In this document: piece by piece, positions 12,150-24,049 of the stretch
How positions within the stretch are numbered: the stretch's first letter is position 1
How the letters are laid out: every line of letters begins with the position of its first letter
Source of the DNA: Gymnothorax reevesii
Lineage: Eukaryota > Chordata > Actinopteri > Anguilliformes > Muraenidae
Direction of reading: 5' to 3'
Length of the DNA: 64,000 nt
Assembly: GCA_029721435.1 (NCBI GenBank)
Contig: CM056583.1
Location: 78,992,620-79,056,619, forward strand
Notes under the pieces: model-generated
Seen by the model: the letters and a program-made list of their open reading frames with translations, nothing else
Database searches by the model: none
What the model was told of the DNA's origin: nothing
Program-made: the position numbers and the translations under genes

Positions 12150-12376
12150 AACTCCTGCTCTTCGAGCAGTAGTGGCCATACAGGTAACCAGAGTTAAGGT
12201 TCATGAGGCCTGGACCTTCTTGTAAGTTGTAACACAAGCAGTATAAAATGTGACATAAGAGGGTGGGATGTAAAAAAGCTGCTGGCAATTATCAACATCA
12301 TATTCTAATTCGTTAGGGCAATGAGACTCATCACTCCACCAGTAAAACATCCCAGAGTTTTTTATTCAGCCGCAAA
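12078..12376 (+). repeat. Sub-repeat r5 of the reference unit (299 bp)
   Basis: Core GGATGCAAGGTATTAGTGTC then TAAAAAG. It resembles r4 (AAGGTGTAATGTC) and r1 (GGTGCAAGTAG). It includes the hairpin at 12151-12173. Confidence 0.6.
12151..12173. other. Conserved small inverted repeat (hairpin) in each unit
   Basis: CTGCTC-TTC-GAGCAG is a perfect 6-bp stem with a 3-base loop. It extends to ACT/AGT after one mismatch. It is present in every complete unit examined. The loop varies: TTC in most, ACA in units 1, 2, 4, 5 and 24, TTT in unit 34. The stem is kept except in units 2 and 5 (GAGCTG arm). Only a sequence-level inverted repeat is shown; no function is claimed. Confidence 0.75.
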
Positions 12377-12701
12377 GGTCATCCACTGGTGTTGTCCTGT
12401 TGGTGAGATTTTATCTTGATTATTCATCCTTCATTGAATAGGGTAACGCATTGTGTAATCTCATATGCAACTCAGCTCTCTGCTAGCTCTCTGTAAATTA
12501 ACAGTACTCTTCAAAAGTGTGGAATCACTGAGAAATATTTTGTTATTTTATTTTGAAAGAAAAAAATACTTTTTTTTTTTCAAACAGCCAAGTATTCATT
12601 GATTATTCTGACCTTATTTCAGGAATTGTACTGTGAAAAAAGACTTTTTTAGGTGATAGTGAAGGAAAGGGGTGAGTTGAAGTCTTCCTCTTTTCATGAA
12701 A
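12377..12701 (+). repeat. Sub-repeat r6 of the reference unit (325 bp)
   Basis: Core GGTCATCCACTGGTGTTGTC (GATCATCC in most units). It resembles r2, about 600 bp away. The interval holds the 11-bp AGCTCTCTGTA doublet region and the T tract at 12570-12580. Confidence 0.5.
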
Positions 12702-12818
12702 GGTGCAAGTAGTTCTCATCTTAAAAAATGAATATTGGCTCCCAAAAAAATTAATGTCCGGGCAAACTCTTGCCTCCTCATCACCAGCAAAAGGTATGTT
12801 TAGCAAATTACATTTCAT
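12603..12818 (-). other. Recurrent 71-codon open frame on the minus strand (representative copy)
   Basis: It is present in some form in nearly all units. In most units right of 34 kb it carries an in-frame 3-bp loss (AGTTCTCATC to AGTTCTC), giving 70 codons. No domain recognised. The overlapping plus-strand frame is stopped in the same units by CATAATCAG. Persistence is expected from homogenisation alone. Confidence 0.12.
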
Positions 12819-13339
12819 TTTTCGTACTTATAAAAAACCATACAATTTGTATTATTGCTGGTCTGGAGACCTTCATCTGGAGAATAACATTGAACTAGGC
12901 CCGTGGAGCTGAAGGAATAGGGAGCTCAGAAAAAAGCATCATTCTCCACTGCGGACTATTCATTCAGAAATCTTCCAGATCATTTGTCTGATTGTTAGCT
13001 GTACTGCTGTCTTTATAAATTTCTCTGTTGCTCGTGATTGGTTTAACTCGCTGAGGGAAGTTCACATCATCCGTTTTTTTTCGGGCAAAATTTTGAGTTT
13101 TCACTACTTTGTTGATTTTCATGTTTGTCAGTCTGTCTGTCTATGAGCACTCTAGTATCCGCAATTCTTCAGTCATTGACTTGAAATTTTTAAAAATGGA
13201 GGCCATATGTCCAAGAGAAAAGCTTATTTGAGAAGATTAGGTAAGAGGTAAGTGTCATGGTTGTAGAAAAGCATAAAAATCTCCTATTTGCCAGTATCTG
13301 TCTTCCAAAAATTTACTGAAACATGGAATGAATGACATA

Positions 13340-15118
13340 AGGTTCTGTTTCTCTCATGTTCTCTGGTTTATGTGCGTGTCATTAAGGGAAAGATTTAATT
13401 TGTCTGGCTTTCGACGTCTGTGTTTGTTTACCTGTGTTCAATGTAGCGTCCACTATTCTTCAGCTTTTAACTTTGAATTAGTTCCATACAAAGCCATCGT
13501 TCCAAAGAAGATGGTCATTTTTGGCTTGGCAAGGTGTAATGTCAAGGTCGTAGAAAAGGTAAAGCTTCTTTTGGCCTAAATCTCGTTCAAAAAAATATCA
13601 GAAAGATAGAATGAACGCCAAAATATTTTAACTTTAATCAAATGCCGTTACATGTGTTTCTTCTTCTTTGCTTTTTTTTTGTTTTGCTTTTTCAGAATTT
13701 GAAAAAGCTGCCATCTTTGACCCTGAGAACAACAGACAAAAAGCAAGACCCTGGATTGGAGGGCTGCACTCATGATGGACATGTCATTTTTGTGAATGCT
13801 GACCTCTACCCCAGGGTCTTCCTATCTAAAACAGATAGAGAATTACATTCCTCCAGAGGATGCAAGGTATTAGTGTCTAAAAAGTCTGCTCACTGGAGCT
13901 CTCTTCTGTCCACTTATGTTCAGCATTAAAACTCCTGCTCTTCGAGCAGTAGTGGCCATACAGGTAACCAGAGTTAAGGTTCATGAGGCCTGGACCTTCT
14001 TGTAAGTTGTAACACAAGCAGTATAAAATGTGACATAAGAGGGTGGGATGTAAAAAAGCTGCTGGCAATTATCAACATCATATTCTAATTCGTTAGGGCA
14101 ATGAGACTCATCACTCCACCAGGAAAACATCCCAGAGTTTTCTATTCAGCAGCAAAGATCATCCACTGGTGTTGTCCTGTTGGTAAGATGTTATCTTGAT
14201 TATTCATCTTTCATTGAATAGGGTAACGCATTGTGTAATCTCATATGCAACTCAGCTCTGTAAACTCTCTGTAAATTAACAGTACTCTTCAAAAGTGTGG
14301 AATCACTGAGAAATATTTTGTTATTTTATTTTGAAAGAAAACAATACTTTTGTTTTTTTCAAACAGCCAAGTATTCATTGATTATTCTGACCTTATTTCA
14401 GGAATTGTACTGTGACAAAAGACTTTTTTAGGTGATAGTGAAGGAAAGGGGTGAGTTGAAGTCTTCCTCTTTTTTTGAAAGGTGCAAGTAGCTCTCTTCT
14501 TAAAAAAATGAATATTGGCTCCCAAAAAAATTAATATCCGGGCAAATTCTTGCCTCCTCATCACCAGCAAAAGGTATGTTTAGCAAATTACATTTCATTT
14601 TTCGGACTTATAAAAAAACCATACAATTTGTATTATTGCTGGTATGGAGACCAACATCTGGAGAATAACATTGAACTAGGCCCGTGGAGCTGAAGGAATA
14701 GGGAGCTCAGAAAAAAGCATCATTCTCCACTGCGGACTGTTCATTCAGAAATCTTCCTGATCATTTGTCTTATTGTTAGCTGTACTGCTGTCTTTATACA
14801 TTTCTCTGTTGCTCGTGATTGGTTTAACTCGCTGAGGGAAGTTCACATCATCCGTTTTTTTTTCAGGCAAAATCTTTAGTTTTCACTAGTTTGTTGATTT
14901 TCATGTTTGTCAGTCTGTCTGTCTATGAGCACTCTAGTATCTGCAATTCTTCAGTCATTGACTTGAAATTTTAAACACTGGAGGCCATATGTCCAAGAGA
15001 AAAGCTTATTTGAGAAGATAAGGTCAGAGGTAAGTGTCATGGTTGTAGAAAAGCATAAAAACCTATTTGCCAGTATCTGTCTTCCAAAAATTTACTGAAA
15101 CATGGAACGAATGACATA
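13340..15118 (+). repeat. Array unit 8 (variant a)
   Basis: Unit of 1,779 bp. The landmark ATG is mutated to AGG. It has the variant-a markers and the same 3-bp loss as unit 6. CAGGAAAACATCCC (about 14120) and TTAATATCCGGGC (about 14531) are shared with unit 11. Confidence 0.94.
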
Positions 15119-16904
15119 ATGTTCTGTTTCTCTCATGTTCTCTGGTTTATGTGCGTGTCATTAAGGGAAAGATTTAATTTGTCTGGCTTTCTACGTCTGT
15201 GTTTGTTTACCTGTGCTCAATCTAGCGTCCACTATTCTTCAGCTTTTGACTTTGAATTTGTACCATACAAAGCCATATTTCCAAAGAGGAAGATGGTCAT
15301 TTTTGGCTTGGCAAGGTGTAATGTCAAGGTCGTAGAAAAGGTAAAGCTTCTTTTGGCCTAAATCTCGTTCAAAAAAATATCAGAAAGATAGAATGAACGC
15401 CAAAATATTTTAACTTTTATCAAATGCCGTTACATGCGTTTCTTCTTCTTTGCTTTTTTTTTGTTTTGCTTTCTCAGAATTTGAAAAAGCTGCCATCTTT
15501 GACCCTGAGAACAACAGACAAAAAGCAAGACCCTGGATTGGAGGGCTGCACTCATGATGGACATGTCATTTTTGTGAATGCTGACCTCTACCCCAGGGTC
15601 TTCCTTTCTAAAACAGATAGTGAATTACATTCCTCCAGAGGATGCAAGGTATTAGTGTCTAAAAAGTCTGCTCACTGGAGCTCTTTTCTGTCCACTTATG
15701 CTCAGCATTAAAACTCCTGCTCTTCGAGCAGTAGTGGCCATACAGGTAACCAGAGTTAAGGTTCATAAGGCCTGGACCTTCTTGTAAGTTGTAACACAAG
15801 CAGTATAAAATGTGACATAAGAGGGTGGGATGTAAAAAAGCTGCTGGCAATTATCAACATCTTATTCTAATTCGTTAGGGCAATGAAACTCATCACTCCA
15901 CCAGTAAAACATCCCAGAGTTTTCTATTCAGCAGCAAAGATCATCCACTGGTGTTGTCCTGTTGGTGAGATGGTATCTGGATTATTAATCCTTCATTGAA
16001 TAGGGTAACGCATTGTGTAATCTCATATACAACTGAGCTCTCTGTAAGCTCTCTGTAAATTAACAGTACTCTTCAAAAGTGTGGAATCACTGAGAAATAT
16101 TTTGTTATTTTATTTTGAAAGAAAACAATACTTTTTTTTATTTCAAACAGCCAAGTATTCATTGATTATTCTGACCTTATTTCAGGAATTGTACTGTGAC
16201 AAGAGACTTTTTTAGGTGATAGTGAAGGAAAGGGGTGAGTTGAAGTCTTCCTCTTTTTATGAAAGGTGCAAGTAGTTCTCATCTTAAAAAATGAATATTG
16301 GCTCCCAAAAAAATTAATGTCCAGGCAAACTCTTGCCTCCTCATCGCCAGCAAAAGGTATATTAAGCAAATTACATTTCATTTTTCGGACTTATAAAAAA
16401 AACCATACAATTTGTATTATTGCTGGTCTGGAGACCTTCATCTGGGGAATAACATTGAACTAGGCCCGTGGAGCTGAAGGAATAGGGAGCTCAGAAAAAA
16501 GCATCATTCTCCACTGCGGACTGTTCATTCAGAAATCTTCCTGATCATTTGTCTCATTGTTAGCTGTACTGCTGTCTTAATACATTTCTCTGTTGCTCGT
16601 GATTGGTTTGACTCGCTCAGGGAAGTTCACATCATCCGTTTTTTTTCAGGCAAAATCTTGAGTTTTCACTAGTTCGTTGATTTTCATGTTTGTCAGTCTG
16701 TCTGTCTATGAGTCACTCTAGTATCCGCAATTCTTCAGTCATTGACTTGAAATTTTTAACACTGGAGGACATATGTCAAAGAGAAAAGCTTATTTGAGAA
16801 GATTAGGTCAGAGGTAAGTGTCATGGTTGTAGAAAAGCATAAAAACTTCCTATTGCCAGTATCTCTCTTCCAAAAATTTACAGAAACATGGAACGAATGA
16901 CATA
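15119..16904 (+). repeat. Array unit 9 (variant b)
   Basis: Unit of 1,786 bp. It is the first with GATGGTATCTGG and CATATACAACTGAG near 16,000, markers later shared by units 12-15. The T tract near 16,135 is interrupted by an A. Confidence 0.94.
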
Positions 16905-18691
16905 ATGTTCTGTTTCTCTCATGTACTCTGGTTTATGTGTGTGTCATTCAGGGAAAGATTCAATTTGTCTGGCTTTCTACGTCTGTGTTTGTTTACCTGT
17001 GCTCAATCTAGCGTCCACTATTCTTCAGCTTTTGACTTTGAATTTGTACCATACAAAGCCATATTTCCAAAGAGGAAGATGGTCATTTTTGGCTTGGCAA
17101 GGTGTAATGTCAAGGTCGTAGAAAAGGTAAAGCTTCTTTTGGCCTAAATCTTGTTCAAAAAAATATCAGAAAGATAGAATGAACGCCAAAATATTTTAAC
17201 TTTTATCAAATGCCGTTACATGCGTTTCTTCTTCTTTGCTTTTTTTTTTGTTTTGCTTTCTCAGAATTTGAAAAAGCTGCCATCTTTGACCCTGAGAACA
17301 ACAGACAAAAAGCAAGACCCTGGATTGGAGGGCTGCACTCATGATGGACATGTCATTTTTGTGAATGCTGACCTCTATGCCAGGGTCTTCCTTTCTAAAA
17401 CAGATAGAGAATTACATTCCTCCAGAGGATGCAAGGTATTAGTGTCTAAAAAGTCTGCTCACTGGAGCTCTCTTCTGTCCACTTATGCTCAGCATTAAAA
17501 CTCCTGCTCTTCGAGCAGTAGTGGCCATACAGGTAACCAGAGTTAAGGTTCATAAGGCCTGGACCTTCTTGTAAGTTGTAACACAAGCAGTATAAAATGT
17601 GACATAAGAGGGTGGGATGTAAAAAAGCTGCTGGCAATTATCAACATCATATTCTAATTCGTTAGGGCAATGAGACTCATCACTCCACCAGTAAAACATC
17701 CCAGAGTTTTCTATTCAGCAGCAAAGATCATCCACTGGTGTTGTCCTGTTGGTGAGATGTTATCTTGATTATTCATCCTTCATTGAATAGGGTAACGCAT
17801 TGTGTAATCTCATATGCAACTCAGCTCTCTGTAAGCTCTCTGTAAATTAACAGTACTCTTCAAAAGTGTGGAATCACTGAGAAATATTTTGTTATTTTAT
17901 TTTGAAAGAAAACAATACTTTTTTTTTTTTTCAAACAGCCAAGTATTCATTGATTATTCTGACCTTATTTCAGGAATTGTACTGTGACAAAAGACTTTTT
18001 TAGGTGATAGTGAAGGAAAGGGGTGAGTTGAAGTCTTCCTCTTTTTATGAAAGGTGCAAGTAGTTCTCATCTTAAAAAATGAATATTGGCTCTCAAAAAA
18101 ATTAATGTCCGGGCAAACTCTTGCCTCCTCATCACCAGCAAAAGGTATGTTTAGCAAATTACATTTCATTTTTCGTACTTATAAAAAAACCATACAATTT
18201 GTATTATTGCTGGTCTGGAGACCTTCATCTGGAGAATAACATTGAACTAGGCCCGTGGAGCTGAAGGAATAGGGAGCTCAGAAAAAAGCATCATTCTCCA
18301 CTGCGGACTGTTCATTCAGAAATCTTCCTGATCATTTGTCTCATTGTTAGCTGTACTGCTGTCTTTATAAATTTCTCTGTTGCTCGTGATTGGTTTAACT
18401 CGCTGAGGGAAGTTCACATCATCCGTTTTTTTTCGGGCAAAATTTTGAGTTTTCACTACTTTGTTGATTTTCATGTTTGTCAGTCTGTCTGTCTATGAGC
18501 ACTCTAGTATCCGCAATTCTTCAGTCATTGACTTGAAATTTTTAAAAATGGAGGCCATATGTCCAAGAGAAAAGCTTATTTGAGAAGATTAGGTCAGAGG
18601 TAAGTGTCATGGTTGTAGAAAAGCATAAAAATCTCCTATTTGCCAGTATCTGTCTTCCAAAAATTTACTGAAACATGGAATGAATGACATA
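16905..18691 (+). repeat. Array unit 10 (variant c)
   Basis: Unit of 1,787 bp. It has GTGTGTCATTCAGGGAAAG, CTCTATGCCAGGG and TACTCTGG in place of TTCTCTGG. Its last part carries TTTAAAAATGGAGGCC and CACTACTTTG, as in unit 7. Confidence 0.94.
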
Positions 18692-20478
18692 ATGTTCTGT
18701 TTCTCTCATGTTCTCTGGTTTATGTGCGTGTCATTAAGGGAAAGATTTAATTTGTGTGGCTTTCTACGTCTGTGTTTGTTTACCTGTGTTCAATGTAGCG
18801 TCCACTATTCTTCAGCTTTTAACTTTGAATTAGTTCCATACAAAGCCATATTTCCAAAGAGGAAGATGGTCATTTTTGGCTTGGCAAGGTGTAATGTCAA
18901 GGTCGTAGAAAAGGTAAAGCTTCTTTTAGCCTAAATCTCGTTCAAAAAAATATCAGAAAGATAGAATGAACGCCAAAATATTTTAACTTTTATCAAATGG
19001 CGTTACATGCGTTTCTTCTTCTTTGCTTTTTTTTTGTTTTGCTTTTTCAGAATTTGAAAAAGCTGCCATCTTTGACCCTGAGAACAACAGACAAAAAGCA
19101 AGACCCTGGATTGGAGGGCTGCACTCATGATGGACATGTCATTTTTGTGAATGCTGACCTCTACCCTAGGGTCTTCCTATCTAAAACAGATAGAGAATTA
19201 CATTCCTCCAGAGGATGCAAGGTATTAGTGTCTAAAAAGTCTGCTCACTGGAGCTCTCTTCTGTCCACTTATGTTCAGCATTAAAACTCCTGCTCTTCGA
19301 GCAGTAGTGGCCATACAGGTAACGAGAGTTAAGGTTCATGAGGCCTGGACCTTCTTGTAAGTTGTAACACAAGCAGTATAAAATGTGACATAAGAGGGTG
19401 GGATGTAAAAAAGCTGCTGGCAATTATCAACATCATATTCTAATTCGTTAGGGCAATGAGACTCATCACTCCACCAGGAAAACATCCCAGAGTTTTCTAT
19501 TCAGCAGCAAAGATCATCCACTGGTGTTGTCCTGTTGGTAAGATGTTATCTTGATTATTCATCTTTCATTGAATAGGGTCACGCATTGTGTAATCTCATA
19601 TGCAACTCAGCTCTCTGTAAACTCTCTGTAAATTAACAGTACTCTTCAAAAGTGTGGAATCACTGAGAAATATTTTGTTATTTTATTTTGAAAGAAAACA
19701 ATACTTTTGTTTTTTTTTTTCAAACAGCCAAGTATACATTGATTATTCTGACCTTATTTCAGGAATTGTACTGTGACAAAAGACTTTTTTAGGTGATAGT
19801 GAAGGAAAGGGGTGAGTTGAAGTCTTCCTCTTTTTATGAAAGGTGCAAGTAGTTCTCATCTTAAAAAAATGAATATTGGCTCCCAAAAAAATTAATATCC
19901 GGGCAAATTCTTGCCTCCTCATCACCAGCAAAAGGTATGTTTAGCAAATTACATTTCATTTTTCGGACTTATAAAAAAACCATACAATTTGTATTATTGC
20001 TGGTATGGAGACCAACATCTGGAGAATAACATTGAACTAGGCCCGTGGAGCTGAAGGAATAGGGAGCTCAGAAAAAAGCATCATTCTCCACTGCGGACTG
20101 TTAATTCAGAAATCTTCCTGATAATTTGTCTTATTGTTAGCTGTACTGCTGTCTTTATACATTTCTCTGTTGCTCGTGATTGGTTTAACTCGCTGAGGGA
20201 AGTTCACATCATCCGTTTTTTTTCAGGCAAAATCTTGAGTTTTCACTAGTTTGTTGATTTTCATGTTTGTCAGTCTGTCTGTCTATGAGCACTCTAGTAT
20301 CTGCAATTCTTCAGTCATTGACTTGAAATTTTTAACACTGGAGGCCATATGTCCAAGAGAAAAGCTTATTTGAGAAGATAAGGTCAGAGGTAAGTGTCAT
20401 GGTTGTAGAAAAGCATAAAAACCTATTTGCCAGTATCTCTCTTCCAAAAATTTACTGAAACATGGAACGAATGACATA
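18692..20478 (+). repeat. Array unit 11 (variant a)
   Basis: Unit of 1,787 bp. It has variant-a markers but retains the 3 bp missing from units 6 and 8 (CCAAAGAGGAAGATGG). Its second half resembles unit 8, 5.35 kb upstream. Confidence 0.94.
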
Positions 20479-20721
20479 ATGTTCTGTTTCTCTCATGTTC
20501 TCTGGTTTATGTGCGTGTCATTAAGGGAAAGATTTAATTTGTCTGGCTTTCTACGTCTGTGTTTGTTTACCTGTGCTCAATCTAGCGTCCACTATTCTTC
20601 AGCTTTTGACTTTGAATTTGTACCATACAAAGCCATATTTCCAAAGAGGAAGATGGTCATTTTTGGCTTGGCAAGGTGTAATGTCAAGGTCGTAGAAAAG
20701 GTAAAGCTCCTTTTGGCCTAA
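20479..20721 (+). other. Recurrent 80-codon open frame (representative copy)
   Basis: This frame begins at the unit landmark ATG and ends at TAA after AAGCTCCTTTTGGCC. It is present in most units. It is broken or altered in units 3 (no ATG), 8 (ATG to AGG), 13 and 15 (one-base loss), and extended in units 1, 2, 4 and 5 (90 codons). It crosses pyrimidine-rich intron-like sequence, has no recognisable domain, and overlaps sub-repeats r3 and r4. I do not regard it as a demonstrated gene. Confidence 0.15.
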
Positions 20722-22261
20722 ATCTCGTTCAAAAAAACATCAGAAAGATAGAATGAATGCCAAAATATTTTAACTTTTATCAAATGCCGTTACATGCGTT
20801 TCTTCTTCTTTGCTTTTTTTTGTTTTGCTTTCTCAGAATTTGAAAAAGCTGCCATCTTTGACCCTGAGAACAACAGACAAAAAGCAAGACCCTGGATTGG
20901 AGGGCTGCACTCATGATGGACATGTCATTTTTGTGAATGCTGACCTCTACGCCAGGGTCTTCCTTTCTAAAACAGAAAGAGAATTACATTCCTCCAGAGG
21001 ATGCAAGGTATTAGTGTCTAAAAAGTCTGCTCACTGGAGCTCTCTTCTGTCCACTTATGCTCAGCATTAAAACTCCTGCTCTTCGAGCAGTAGTGGCCAT
21101 ACAGGTAACCAGAGTTAAGGTTCATAAGGCCTGGACCTTCTTGTAAGTTGTAACACAAGCAGTATAAAATGTGACATAAGAGGGTGGGATGTAAAAAAGC
21201 TGCTGGCAATCATCAACATCTTATTCTAATTCGTTAGGGCAATGAAACTCATCACTCCACCAGTAAAACATCCCAGAGTTTTCTATTCAGCAGCAAAGAT
21301 CATCCACTGGTGTTGTCCTGTTGGTGAGATGGTATCTGGATTATTCATCCTTCATTGAATAGGGTAACGCATTGTGTAATCTCATATACAACTGAGCTCT
21401 CTGTAAGCTCTCTGTAAATTAACAGTACTCTTCAAAAGTGTGGAATCACTGAGAAATATTTTGTTATTTTATTTTGAAAGAAAACAATACTTTTTTTTTT
21501 TTCAAACAGCCAAGTATTCATTGATTATTCTGACCTTATTTCAGGAATTGTACTGTGACAAGAGACTTTTTTAGGTGATAGTGAAGGAAAGGGGTGAGTT
21601 GAAGTCTTCCTCTTTTTATGAAAGGTGCAAGTAGTTCTCATCTTAAAAAATGAATTTTGGCTCCCAAAAAAATTAATGTCCAGGCAAACTCTTGCCTCCT
21701 CATCGCCAGCAAAAGGTATATTAAGCAAATTACATTTCATTTTTCGGACTTATAAAAAAAACCATACAATTTGTATTATTGCTGGTCTGGAGACCTTCAT
21801 CTGGGGAATAACATTGAACTAGGCCCGTGGAGCTGAAGGAATAGGGAGCTCAGAAAAAAGCATCATTCTCCACTGCGGACTGTTCATTCACAAATCTTCC
21901 TGATCATTTGTCTCATTGTTAGCTGTACTGCTGTCTTAATACATTTCTCTGTTGATCGTGATAGGTTTGACTCGCTGAGGGAAGTTCACATCATCCCTTT
22001 TTTTTCCAGGCAAAATCTTGAGTTTTCACTAGTTTGTTGATTTTCATGTTTGTCAGTCTGTCTGTCTATGAGCACTCTAGTATCCGCAATTCTTCAGTCA
22101 TTGACTTGAAATTTTTAACACTGGAGGCCATATGTCCAAGAGAAAAGCTTATTTGAGAAGATAAGGTCAGAGGTAAGTGTCATGGTTGTAGAAAAGCATA
22201 AAAACCTATTTGCCAGTATCTGTCTTCCAAAAATTTACTGAAACATGGAACGAATGACATA
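20479..22261 (+). repeat. Array unit 12 (variant b; first copy of a two-unit duplication)
   Basis: Unit of 1,783 bp. Markers are AAAACATCAGAAAG, GAATGAATGCC, CTCTACGCCAGGG and CAGAAAGAGAATTAC. All recur 3,571 bp downstream in unit 14. Confidence 0.95.
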
Positions 22262-24049
22262 ATGTTCTGTTTCTCTCATGTTCTCTGGTTTATGTGCGTG
22301 TCATTAAGGGAAAGATTTAATTTGTCTGGCTTTCTACACTGTGTTTGTTTACCTGTGCTCAATCTAGCGTCCACTATTCTTCAGCTTTTGACTTTGAATT
22401 TGTACCATACAAAGCCATATTTCCAAAGAGGAAGATGGTCATTTTTGGCTTGGCAAGGTGTAATGTCAAGGTCGTAGAAAAGGTAAAGCTCCTTTTGGCC
22501 TAAATCTCGTTCAAAAAAATATCAGAAAGATAGAATGAATGCCAAAATATTTTAACTTTTATCAAATGCCGTTACATGCGTTTCTTCTTCTTTGCTTTTT
22601 TTTTGTTTTGCTTTCTCAGAATTTGAAAAAGCTGCCATCTTTGACCCTGAGAACAACAGACAAAAAGCAAGACCCTGGATTGGAGGGCTGCACTCATGAT
22701 GGACATGTCATTTTTGTGAATGCTGACCTCTACGCCAGGGTCTTCCTTTCTAAAACAGATAGAGAATTACATTCCTCCAGAGGATGCAAGGTATTAGTGT
22801 CTAAAAAGTCTGCTCACTGGAGCTCTCTTCTGTCCACTTATGCTCAGCATTAAAACTCCTGCTCTTCGAGCAGTAGTGGCCATACAGGTAACCAGAGTTA
22901 AGGTTCATAAGGCCTGGACCTTCTTGTAAGTTGTAACACAAGCAGTATAAAATGTGACATAAGAGGGTTGGATGTAAAAAAGCTGCTGGCAATTATCAAC
23001 ATCTTATTCTAATTCGTTAGGGCAATGAAACTCATCACTTTACCAGTAAAACATCCCAGAGTTTTCTATTCAGCAGCAAAGATCATCCACTGGTGTTGTC
23101 CTGTTGGTGAGATGGTATCTGGATTATACATCCTTCATTGAATAGGGTAACGCATTGTGTAATCTCATATACAACTGAGCTCTCTGTAAGCTCTCTGTAA
23201 ATTAACAGTACTCTTCAAAAGTGTGGAATCACTGAGAAATATTTAGTTATTTTATTTTGAAAGAAAACAATACTTTTTTTTTTTTTTCAAACAGCCAAGT
23301 ATTCATTGATTATTCTGACCTTATTTCAGGAATTGTACTGTGACAAAAGACTTTTTTAGGTGATAGTGAAGGAAAGGGGTGAGTTGAAGTCTTCCTCTTT
23401 TTACGAAAGGTGCAAGTAGTTCTCATCTTAAAAAATAAATATTGGCTCTCAAAAAAAATAATGTCCGGGCAAACTCTTGCCTCCTCATCACCAGCAAAAG
23501 GTATGTTTAGCAAATTACATTTCATTTTTCGTACTTATAAAAAAAACCAAACAATTTGTATTATTGCTGGTATGGAGACCTACATCTGGAGAATAACATT
23601 GAACTAGGCCCGTGGAGCAGAAGGAATAGGGAGCTCAGAAAAAAGCATCATTCTCCACTGCGGACTGTTCATTCAGAAATCTTCCTGATCATTTGTCTCA
23701 TTGTTAGCTGTACTGCTGTCTTTATACATTTCTCTGTTGCTCGTGATTGGTTTAACTCGCTGAGGGAAGTTCACATCATCCGTTTTTTTTCAGGCAAAAT
23801 CTTGAGTTTTCACTAGTTTGTTGATTTTCATGTTTGTCAGTCTGTCTGTCTATGAGTCACTCTAGTATCCGCAATTCTTCAGTCATTGACTTGAAATTTT
23901 TAACACTGGAGGACATATGTCAAAGAGAAAAGCTTATTTGAGAAGATAAGGTCAGAGGTAAGTGTCATGGTTGTAGAAAAGCATAAAAACTTCCAATTTG
24001 CCAGTATCTCTCTTCCCAAAATTTACTGAAACATGGAACGAATGACATA
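22262..24049 (+). repeat. Array unit 13 (variant c; first copy of a two-unit duplication)
   Basis: Unit of 1,788 bp. A one-base loss (TTTCTACACTGTG near 22331) breaks the usual 80-codon frame. CATCACTTTACCAG and ATATTTAGTTATTT are also seen in unit 15. Confidence 0.95.

Larger units (their letters stand above)
11557..13339 (+). repeat. Array unit 7 (variant b, used as internal reference)
   Basis: Unit of 1,783 bp. Variant-b markers are GCTCAATCTAGCG and GAATTTGTACCATAC. It has intact versions of both exon-like blocks (11681-11778 and 11916-12086), the TTC-loop hairpin at 12151-12173 and an 11-base T tract at 12570-12580. I used it with the end of unit 6 to map internal sub-repeats. Confidence 0.94.
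13340..24049 (+). repeat. Two rounds of a three-unit a-b-c register
   Basis: Units 8-9-10 and 11-12-13 follow the same order of variants a, b, c at an offset of 5,352-5,359 bp. Shared pairs include TTAATATCCGGGC (units 8/11) and GGTATATTAAGC (units 9/12). The copies are clearly older than the block at 30-40.7 kb, since several differences per unit are visible. Confidence 0.7.

Noticed and set aside
12155..12172. CENP-B box-like site at CTTCGAGCAGTAGTGG
   Set aside because: It has TTCG but lacks the required A and CGGG at the consensus spacing. Other TTCG sites (TTCGTTAGGGC, TTCGTACTT) also fail. A centromeric role is therefore not supported by this motif.
12097..12288. Recurrent 63-codon minus-strand frame over the hairpin region
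   Set aside because: No domain seen. It overlaps other recurrent frames on both strands and is explained by shared ancestry of the units.
12372..12395. CTCF-like site in CATCCACTGGTGTTGTCC
   Set aside because: Only a few bases of the consensus match and the GC-rich core is missing, so it is unlike CTCF-binding macrosatellites.
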